Part shown: one piece after another, positions 1 to 6,315 of the stretch
How the letters are laid out: each line of letters starts with the position of its first letter
Numbering within the stretch: the first letter of the stretch is position 1
Source: UBA5336 sp039198685
GTDB lineage: Bacteria; Pseudomonadota; Alphaproteobacteria; Caulobacterales; Hyphomonadaceae
Length of the DNA stretch: 7,232 bases
Assembly: GCA_039198685.1 (NCBI GenBank)
Contig: JBCCTK010000132.1
Coordinates: forward strand, 1-7,232
Direction of reading: 5' to 3'
Made by a program: the position numbers and the translations under genes
The notes under the pieces: model-generated
The model's input: the letters and a program-made list of their open reading frames with translations, nothing else
Databases searched by the model: none
What the model was told of the DNA's origin: nothing

Positions 1-279
1 ACCCAGGACTACAAACTTCAGAGTGGAAAGATGGTGTTTGAGTTGAAACCGTCCGCTGCCAATAAAGGCAAAGCGCTGGCCCGCTTGATGGCGCAATCGC
101 CTTTTCTAGGACGTCAACCGATCATGGTTGGTGACGACACGACCGATGAGGACGCGATGCGCGTTGCAGCCGAGCTGGGAGGGTTCGGCATCAAAGTCGG
201 CGAGGGTGAGAGCGTTGCCCAGCACCGCTTGTCGAACCCGCGCGAAGTCTTTGCATGGCTGAGGGGGTGTTTGACATGA
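1..279 (+). CDS. otsB: Trehalose-6-phosphate phosphatase, C-terminal part (5' truncated by window edge)
   Basis: This is the last 92 residues of a HAD-superfamily trehalose-phosphatase, which removes the phosphate from trehalose 6-phosphate to give trehalose in the cytoplasm. The reading frame is open from base 1, so the start lies outside the window; family members are usually about 240-270 residues, so roughly the last third is seen. Two HAD signatures are visible. The NKGKAL segment near residues 21-26 carries the motif III lysine, and GDDTTDEDA near residues 44-52 is the acidic motif IV that binds Mg2+. The sequence before it (KMVFELKP, residues 10-17) is also typical of OtsB. The catalytic N-terminal DxD motif and the cap domain are not in view. 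The TGA stop at 277-279 overlaps the ATG of the following GH15 gene (ATGA), suggesting translational coupling. Family assignment is firm; specificity for trehalose 6-phosphate is by homology. Confidence 0.9.
   Translation, partial: TQDYKLQSGKMVFELKPSAANKGKALARLMAQSPFLGRQPIMVGDDTTDEDAMRVAAELGGFGIKVGEGESVAQHRLSNPREVFAWLRGCLT
261..267 (+). promoter_or_regulatory. Ribosome binding site deciding the GH15 start
   Basis: GAGGGGG lies inside the 3' end of otsB, 8 nt before the ATG at 276. This purine-rich stretch matches a Shine-Dalgarno sequence at normal spacing. The alternative in-frame ATG at 255 has no such sequence upstream, so the 276 start is preferred. Confidence 0.6.
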
Positions 280-2051
280 GTGGCGGGAGTCTCGAACTCG
301 GGATTTTGGGCAATGGAACCGTGGCCGCATTGGTCGATCATAATGCATCAATAAGCTGGATGTGCCTGCCTCGCTTGGATGGAGAGCCGGTTTTCAATGC
401 CTTGCTCGGTGGGCAGGGCGCATTTTCGGTTCGTCTTGATGGTCTCACCGCAACCACGCAGGCCTACATAAAGAACACCGCTGTCCTACAGACGATCTTG
501 GAAGCTGCGGATGGCTCACGCGTACAAGTCACAGACTTTGCGCCACGCTTTGAAGACCGGGGACGCATGTTCCGGCCAGCCTCTATCGTAAGGATCATTG
601 AACCTCTCAATGGTATGCCCAAGATCACCGTGTCGATCCGCGCGCAGACAGGCCATGGCGCAAAGACAATGCCGATGCGCCGGGGGGTCACACACATTGG
701 ATTCCAGGACGAGACCTGCGGGTTTCGGGTTACGACAAATGCACCCATTTCCTACGTCACCGATGAACGTGAGTTCGTCCTGGACGGCCCCATAAGCTTT
801 GTGCTTGGCCCCGATGAGTCCCTGTCTGACAACCCCGTGGACATGGCCGCCAGCTGGCTGCAGCGCACGCGAAACAATTGGATGGATTGGTCGCGCAGAC
901 TTGCCACACCGCCGGAATGGCAAGACGCAGTTATTCGCGCAGCAATTACGCTGAAGCTGTGTGTCTATGAGGAAACCGGCGGTATCGTGGCGGCGCTGAC
1001 CACCTCCATCCCAGAGCATGAGGGGTCTGAGCGCAATTGGGACTATCGTTTCTGTTGGCTACGTGACGCTTATTTCACCGTGACCGCGCTCAATCGACTC
1101 TCGGCCGTGGGCACGCTTGAGCACTATCTCGCCTATCTGCGCAACACCGTGGCCCAGACCAAGGGCGGGCACATCCAGCCCGTCTTCGGCATCGCGCTTG
1201 AGAACGACCTCACAGAGGCCTTTGCGGATGCCTTGCCCGGATATCGCGGCATGGGCCCGGTCCGGATTGGCAACCAGGCCGCGGAACACATCCAGCATGA
1301 TGTATACGGCCACGTCATCTTGGGCGCCAGCCAGGCCTTTTTCGACGAACGCTTGCTCAGCAAGGCAGGCAAGCTCGAATTCGAGCACTTCGAGCAGGTC
1401 GGCGAACGCGCTTTTGCCGTTTACCTGACACCCGATGCTGGAATCTGGGAATTTCGGGGCATCGCCCACGTCCACACGTCGTCGGCGATGATGTGTTGGG
1501 CAGCCTGTGACCGTCTCGCAAGAATCGCAGAACATCTGCAATTCAATGACCGCGCTGACCTGTGGACTGCACGCGCCGCAGAGATGAAAGCCGTGATCCT
1601 CAAAGAAGCCTGGAATGACGAAAGACAGGCCTTCACAGGAGCCTTTGGTGGCGACGCTCTGGATGGTTCCGTTCTACTCATGGCAGAAATCGGATTCATC
1701 GAAGCCACCGATCCCCGCTACGTTAAAACCGTCGAGCGGATCGATGAAGACTTGCGTGAAGGCGACCATGTTTATCGCTACCGGGTCGAAGATGATTTCG
1801 GAAAACCCAAGACCGCCTTCACGGCGTGTACATTTTGGCACATCGATGCCCTTGCCCGCATAGGTCGCAAGGATGAAGCCCGTGCCATGTTCGAAGCAGT
1901 CCTGGCAAAGCGCACATCGCTGGGGCTTTTGTCAGAAGACATCGACACTGAAACCGGCGAGCTCTGGGGAAATTTCCCACAGACCTATTCAATGGTGGGC
2001 ATCATAAACGCCGCAGCAAGGCTTAGCCGATCGTGGGAAGAAACCGTTTAG
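276..2051 (+). CDS. Glycoside hydrolase family 15 protein (glucoamylase/trehalase-like)
   Basis: A complete 591-residue GH15 enzyme, expected to hydrolyse an alpha-glucosidic bond with inversion. The N-terminal half (about residues 1-210) is the beta-rich trehalase-like N-terminal domain, opening with an LGILGNG motif. The rest is the (alpha/alpha)6-barrel catalytic domain. Visible family motifs are RNWDYR (253-258), WLRDAYF (261-267), PVRIGNQAAEH, GIWEFRG with Glu392 as the likely general acid, and LLSEDID with Glu554 as the likely general base, followed by GNFPQTYS. Both catalytic carboxylates thus appear intact. No signal peptide is seen, so it is probably cytoplasmic. ATG 276 is chosen over ATG 255 because it gives an ATGA overlap with otsB and has a GAGGGGG site 8 nt upstream. 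Context points to trehalose or maltooligosaccharide metabolism. GH15 includes glucoamylases, glucodextranases and trehalases, and the substrate cannot be decided from sequence. It ends 4 bp from a convergent efflux gene. Confidence 0.9.
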   Translation: MSGGSLELGILGNGTVAALVDHNASISWMCLPRLDGEPVFNALLGGQGAFSVRLDGLTATTQAYIKNTAVLQTILEAADGSRVQVTDFAPRFEDRGRMFRPASIVRIIEPLNGMPKITVSIRAQTGHGAKTMPMRRGVTHIGFQDETCGFRVTTNAPISYVTDEREFVLDGPISFVLGPDESLSDNPVDMAASWLQRTRNNWMDWSRRLATPPEWQDAVIRAAITLKLCVYEETGGIVAALTTSIPEHEGSERNWDYRFCWLRDAYFTVTALNRLSAVGTLEHYLAYLRNTVAQTKGGHIQPVFGIALENDLTEAFADALPGYRGMGPVRIGNQAAEHIQHDVYGHVILGASQAFFDERLLSKAGKLEFEHFEQVGERAFAVYLTPDAGIWEFRGIAHVHTSSAMMCWAACDRLARIAEHLQFNDRADLWTARAAEMKAVILKEAWNDERQAFTGAFGGDALDGSVLLMAEIGFIEATDPRYVKTVERIDEDLREGDHVYRYRVEDDFGKPKTAFTACTFWHIDALARIGRKDEARAMFEAVLAKRTSLGLLSEDIDTETGELWGNFPQTYSMVGIINAAARLSRSWEETV

Positions 2052-2058
2052 GGCCCTA
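2049..2058. other. 10-bp perfect palindrome spanning the convergent stop codons
   Basis: TAGGGCCCTA is a perfect inverted repeat. Its left half contains the GH15 stop (TAG, 2049-2051) and its right half the RND permease stop (TAG on the minus strand, 2058-2056). Symmetry ends here, because the flanking bases (T at 2048 and T at 2059) do not pair. It is too short, has no loop and is not followed by a T-run, so it is not a convincing intrinsic terminator. It may simply reflect two TAG stops around a GGCC spacer. Confidence 0.7.
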
Positions 2059-5000
2059 TTCCGCGGGCATGGCTTGGGCATTCGCTTCGGATTCAAGGCG
2101 CCGCGCAACATCACCGGGAGAGCCGGAGCCACGTGCGATCAGGGCATATGCCGTTGGAACGAACAGCACTGTGACCACCACCGCAGCAATGACCCCGAAG
2201 AGAATGACCACGCCGATCGCGCTGCGCGTTTCCGCCCCCGCCCCGCTTGAGAGAATGAGCGGCATTGCGCCCGCTGCGGTGGTCAAACCCGTCATTACGA
2301 TCGGGCGAAGACGCGCCAAGGAGGCTTCCTTCAATGCGGTGTGAAAGGCTTCACCTTCGTCGCGCAATTGGTTGGCGAATTCGACAATGAGAATTCCATT
2401 CTTCGCCGCAAGTCCCACAAGCATGATCAGGCCGATCTGGGTATAGATGTTGAGGCTGTTGCCCGTCAGGTACAATCCCAGAAGTCCACCTGCGAGAGTG
2501 GCAGGGACACACAGCATGATGATAACGGGATGGCGGTAGCTTTCAAACTGCGCGGCCAGCACCAGGAAAACGATCACCAATCCAATGGCAAAAACAAATA
2601 GAATAGACGAACCCGACGTCCTGAAATCCAGTGATTGTCCCTTGAAGTCGATGGTGGCTTCAATGGGCAGCACATCACGCGCTGTCTGTTGCATACCATA
2701 GAGCGCCTCGCCAAGCGATGTGCCCGGCGCCAGACCCGCTTCGATGGTGATCGAGCGCACACGGTTGTACCGGTTCAGCGTGGGGCTGTCGGCAATCGCT
2801 TGGACCGAAATCAAGTTTGATAACGGGATCAACTGACCCGACCTCTCAGATCGGACATAAATGTTTTCCACATCGTTTGGCGTATTCTGATCGGAGCGAA
2901 GCCCCTCAAGAAGGACATCATACTCTTCGCCGTTCTCGATATAGGTCGTCACGCGCCTGGAACCGAGCATGGTTTGCAATGTTGTACCGATATCGGCAAC
3001 GGTCACACCTAAATCTGCAGCACGGTCATAATCAACCTGGATGCGATACTGGGGCTGGGTCTCTTTATAATCCCAATCGATGTCCACCAAACCGGGATTA
3101 TTTTCCTCAAGTGCACTGACAAACATGTCGCGCCACTCGGTCAGGGCTTCATAGCTTGGGCCACCAATCACGAATTGGACCGGCTTTCCCGTCCCCCCGC
3201 CCAGGCCTTGCCGCATGATGGCGAAGCCGCGCACGCCTGGAAGGTCAGAGAGGCTTCGATTGACCTCACAAATGATCTCATCAGCCGGCCGACGCACGCT
3301 CCAATCATTCAGCACAACAATCGTGAACGCCTGGTTGAACGCAGAGGATCCAAAACCGGGTGCACGAATCAGCAACCGGTTTACCTCCGGCGGCCTTCCG
3401 TCCTGGCTTTCTGTATAGGGCATCAGTCTGCGCTCAATTTCATCGATATAGCGTTCCATGTACGCATAGGATGCGCCCTGCGGACCTCTTACAGCGACGA
3501 AAAACGCACCGCGGTCTTCGCGCGGAACATATTCTTCCTCGATGTTTTGGGAGATCTGCCAGGCACCTCCCAACATTCCCAAGAGCACCAGGCCCATCAA
3601 AAGTGGGCGCGGTATGATGTGGTCCAGTAACCAGCCATATCCGGCCTGGACGACGCTGAAGACAGAGTCGACCATCCGTGGAATAGAAGCGAGGATTGAT
3701 CGGCTTTCGCTCACAGGCTTGACCAATTTCGATGCCATCATGGGCGTCAGCGTCAGGGCGAGCAGGCTTGAAAACACCACCGCCGCAGCAATTGTAAGGG
3801 CAAATTCAGTGAACAGTCGGCCGACATCGCCCTGAAGAAAAGTGATCGGCACAAAGACCGCAACGAGCACAAGCGTTGTTGCCACCACAGCAAAACCGAC
3901 CTGTCGCGTGCCCCTGAAAGCGGCAACCAATGGGGTTTCGCCATAGGCTTTCATCCGCCGTGATATGTTTTCAAGGACCACAATCGCATCATCAACAACC
4001 AGGCCAATTGCGAGGACAAGAGCAAGCAAGGTCAGGAGATTGATCGATAGCCCAAATGCATAGAGCACGATGAAGGTCGCAACGATGGAGATCGGGACCG
4101 TAATCGCCGGAATGATTGTGGCGCGCAGGCTTCCCAGGAAGAGGAAAATCACCAGGGTGACCAAACCAACGGCAATCAGAAGCGTATTGAAGACTTCGCG
4201 GATCGACGCCGAAATAAACACGGAACTGTCAAAACTCCGCGCGATCACCATACCCTCAGGCAGCGTCTCATTCAGTCGATCAGCCAGGGCCTTGGCATTG
4301 TTTGCCACATCCACCGTGTTGGCTGTGGACTGTTTGATAATACCCAGCCCCACCATGGGCACGCCATTGCCGCGAAACATGTTCCGGTCTTCTACCGTGC
4401 CCCGTTCAACGCGGGCTACATCACCCAAGCGCACAAGATACTCATCACCTTCGGCAATCACCAACTGCGCGAAGTCTTCAGGCGACTGAAACGCCCGGTC
4501 AATTCTAACCGTATACGCTCGCGTTTCGGATTCAATCTGGCCGGCTGGCGATTCGATGTTCTCCCGCCTCAGGGCCTGTTCAATATCGTTGACCGTCAGC
4601 CCCCGAGCCGCCAAGGCACGCCTGTCGATCCAGACCCTCAGCGCATAATTCCGAGACCCGCCAACGCGCACACGCGCCACACCATCGAGCGCTGAAAATC
4701 GATCCACAAGATAGCGGTCGGCATAGTCTGACAATTCCGGTGTCGTCAGATTTTCCGCGGCCAGGTTCAGCCAAATGATCACATCATCATTGGAATCAGC
4801 CTTCTCCACCTCAGGCGGATCAGCATCCTCAGGCAAATTATCGAGGACACCAGAAATCCGGTCACGAATATCATTGGCGGCAACATCGATGTCCTGGTTC
4901 ACGCCGAATTCTATAGAAATCCGTGAGCGTCCATCGGACGAATTTGAGTTGATAAAGCGGATACCCTCGACCCCCGCGATCCGGTCTTCGATGATCTGGG

Positions 5001-5190
5001 TCACGCGCGTTTCAACAACATCTGCGGAGGCGCCGGCATACCGCGTATCTATGGTAACGATCGGCGCGTCGATGTCTGGAAATTCCCGCAGGCTCAGGCG
5101 ATCAAACGCAACAAAGCCGAAGATCACAAGCACCAGGGCGAGTACCGAGGCAAAAACCGGGCGTTTTACAGCCGTATCAGAGAGCAGCAC
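2056..5190 (-). CDS. RND efflux transporter permease subunit (HAE-1, AcrB-like)
   Basis: A 1044-residue inner-membrane pump of the hydrophobe/amphiphile efflux (HAE-1) branch of the RND superfamily, close to the length of AcrB (1049). It should exchange protons for drugs or other amphiphiles taken from the periplasm or outer leaflet. TM1 lies at about 11-30, TM2-TM6 at about 333-487, TM7 near 529-547 and TM8-TM12 at about 863-1014. Two large periplasmic loops lie between TM1 and TM2 and between TM7 and TM8. The proton-relay residues are present: Asp400 and Asp401 in GLVVDDAIVVLENI (TM4), Lys930 in GLAAKNGILIVEFAN (TM10) and Arg962 in LRPIVMT (TM11). These match AcrB D407, D408, K940 and R971. 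The HAE-1 opening (KRPVFA, REFPDIDAP) is clear. The start is GTG at 5190: a TGA lies in frame two codons upstream, and an AAGGGAG site sits 7 nt before. It is last in the operon, 12 bp after the adaptor gene. Substrate unknown; not the heavy-metal (HME) type by overall motif pattern. Confidence 0.95.
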   Translation of the reverse strand: MLLSDTAVKRPVFASVLALVLVIFGFVAFDRLSLREFPDIDAPIVTIDTRYAGASADVVETRVTQIIEDRIAGVEGIRFINSNSSDGRSRISIEFGVNQDIDVAANDIRDRISGVLDNLPEDADPPEVEKADSNDDVIIWLNLAAENLTTPELSDYADRYLVDRFSALDGVARVRVGGSRNYALRVWIDRRALAARGLTVNDIEQALRRENIESPAGQIESETRAYTVRIDRAFQSPEDFAQLVIAEGDEYLVRLGDVARVERGTVEDRNMFRGNGVPMVGLGIIKQSTANTVDVANNAKALADRLNETLPEGMVIARSFDSSVFISASIREVFNTLLIAVGLVTLVIFLFLGSLRATIIPAITVPISIVATFIVLYAFGLSINLLTLLALVLAIGLVVDDAIVVLENISRRMKAYGETPLVAAFRGTRQVGFAVVATTLVLVAVFVPITFLQGDVGRLFTEFALTIAAAVVFSSLLALTLTPMMASKLVKPVSESRSILASIPRMVDSVFSVVQAGYGWLLDHIIPRPLLMGLVLLGMLGGAWQISQNIEEEYVPREDRGAFFVAVRGPQGASYAYMERYIDEIERRLMPYTESQDGRPPEVNRLLIRAPGFGSSAFNQAFTIVVLNDWSVRRPADEIICEVNRSLSDLPGVRGFAIMRQGLGGGTGKPVQFVIGGPSYEALTEWRDMFVSALEENNPGLVDIDWDYKETQPQYRIQVDYDRAADLGVTVADIGTTLQTMLGSRRVTTYIENGEEYDVLLEGLRSDQNTPNDVENIYVRSERSGQLIPLSNLISVQAIADSPTLNRYNRVRSITIEAGLAPGTSLGEALYGMQQTARDVLPIEATIDFKGQSLDFRTSGSSILFVFAIGLVIVFLVLAAQFESYRHPVIIMLCVPATLAGGLLGLYLTGNSLNIYTQIGLIMLVGLAAKNGILIVEFANQLRDEGEAFHTALKEASLARLRPIVMTGLTTAAGAMPLILSSGAGAETRSAIGVVILFGVIAAVVVTVLFVPTAYALIARGSGSPGDVARRLESEANAQAMPAE

Positions 5191-5197
5191 GGGTCAA

Positions 5198-5204
5198 CTC
5201 CCTT
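5198..5204 (-). promoter_or_regulatory. Ribosome binding site for the GTG-started RND gene
   Basis: On the minus strand AAGGGAG lies 7 nt upstream of the GTG at 5190 and overlaps the TAA stop of the adaptor gene (TAAGGGAG). A TGA at 5196-5194, in frame with the GTG, rules out any start further upstream, so this site fixes GTG as the start. Confidence 0.7.
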
Positions 5205-6315
5205 AATTGGCCGAGGCGCCGATATTTGCGCCTCCAGCAGATACGGTGCCTGCAACGGGCTGGGGCTGTAGCATAGCTGGGTCACGTACCCTTACAGGCG
5301 CGCCTTCACGGACCCGTATGATCCCTTCCGTCACCACCCGGTCACCCAGGGACAATCCATCCCTGACTTCGATATATCCAGCACTGCGCTGACCAAGTTG
5401 CACTTCGGTCCTGCGGGCGAGCAATGCGCCCTCTTCTTCAACAATCTGCCAGACAAAGGACTTTGGCCCAACCGGCTGCACGGCTTCCTCCGGAATGGCT
5501 GGGCTGCGGCGCGGTTCGGCATTCACGGTTACGCGCATGAACATCCCAGACCGCAAAACAGCGTCGGGGTTTGGAAGACTGGCCCTTGCCCGAATCGAGC
5601 GTGTTATCGGGTCAATTCGATTATCCAGCGTTGCGACGGTGCCAACAAAGACCTCACCGGGTATATCGTCGGTCTCTGCAACAATCTCCGTGCCAGGCTG
5701 AACCGCACGCAAGAGCGTTGATGGGACATCGAAATCCAACAGCATTTCACCATCATCGATCAAAGTCGCAACGATATCACCCGGCCGAACGAATGACCCA
5801 ACACTGACTTGCCGGAAACCCAGAATGCCTTCGAAGGGGGCCACGAGCACGCGATCACTTTGACGTGATTGGAGCGCGCGCAAATTGGCCTCCGCGCTAT
5901 CGACGTCCCTGCGGGCACGGTCCAGCTCAGACTGGGACACCGCCTCTGCGTCCGCCAGGCGCACCACACGATCAAGTTGCCTGTTGGCTTCGTCTACGTT
6001 CGCCTCTGCCGCTTCGACCAGCGCCACCTGTTCACGCTGCGCCAAGGAGACCAGCGTTTTTCCGGCTCGCACACGCTCTCCGTCTTCAAAGTAAACTGCG
6101 GTTATGCGATCAGATGCGTTCAGGGTCAGATCTACCTGTTCGCGCGGCAAAAGCGTCCCAAGTGCTTCAATTTCGCGGGAAAAATCGCGTTCAGCAACCG
6201 GTTCAGCAAACACGTTGGCCGGTCCGCCCCGCTGCGCAATGGCCTCTGGCGCAAACCCAAAACTGCCGAAAGCCAGTCCCGCGAAGGCGAAGCGCACAAC
6301 GTTCCAATTAGCCAT
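5203..6315 (-). CDS. RND efflux periplasmic adaptor (membrane fusion protein, HlyD/AcrA family)
   Basis: A 370-residue periplasmic adaptor that links the RND pump to the outer-membrane channel. A Sec-type signal peptide covers about residues 1-27 (hydrophobic core VVRFAFAGLAFGSFGFA, likely cleavage after AIA). There is no lipobox and no cysteine anywhere in the protein, so it is not lipid-anchored, unlike AcrA or MexA. Then come a barrel-sandwich (lipoyl) half near 62-93, an alpha-hairpin near 94-152, the second lipoyl half (VLVAPFEGILGFRQVSVGS, 156-174), a beta-barrel domain (about 190-268) and a membrane-proximal domain to about 345. The hairpin tip carries Arg116, Leu120 and Ser127, the R-x3-L-x6-S spacing of the RLS motif by which AcrA-type adaptors contact TolC. 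The tail is Ala/Gly rich and probably disordered. Start ATG 6315 has AGGAG 9 nt upstream and overlaps the outer-membrane-factor gene by 8 bp; the permease gene follows after 12 bp. Confidence 0.93.
   Translation of the reverse strand: MANWNVVRFAFAGLAFGSFGFAPEAIAQRGGPANVFAEPVAERDFSREIEALGTLLPREQVDLTLNASDRITAVYFEDGERVRAGKTLVSLAQREQVALVEAAEANVDEANRQLDRVVRLADAEAVSQSELDRARRDVDSAEANLRALQSRQSDRVLVAPFEGILGFRQVSVGSFVRPGDIVATLIDDGEMLLDFDVPSTLLRAVQPGTEIVAETDDIPGEVFVGTVATLDNRIDPITRSIRARASLPNPDAVLRSGMFMRVTVNAEPRRSPAIPEEAVQPVGPKSFVWQIVEEEGALLARRTEVQLGQRSAGYIEVRDGLSLGDRVVTEGIIRVREGAPVRVRDPAMLQPQPVAGTVSAGGANIGASAN

Noticed and set aside
255..275. In-frame ATG at 255 as the GH15 start, adding seven residues
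   Set aside because: No ribosome site lies before it, whereas the ATG at 276 has GAGGGGG at 8-nt spacing and makes the ATGA overlap typical of coupled genes.
516..1541. Minus-strand open frames of 167 and 160 residues (516-1019 and 1059-1541)
   Set aside because: They lie wholly antisense to the conserved GH15 gene, have compositions rich in Cys, His and Arg unlike real proteins here, and show no recognisable motif.
2019..2027. GGCT-T-AGCC inverted repeat as a terminator for either convergent gene
   Set aside because: A four-base stem with a one-base loop cannot form a stable hairpin, it lies within the GH15 coding region, and no T-run follows on either strand.
3175..3630. Plus-strand open frame of 151 residues inside the permease gene
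   Set aside because: It is antisense to a strongly conserved RND coding region, and its translation shows no domain or ribosome site support; a shadow frame.
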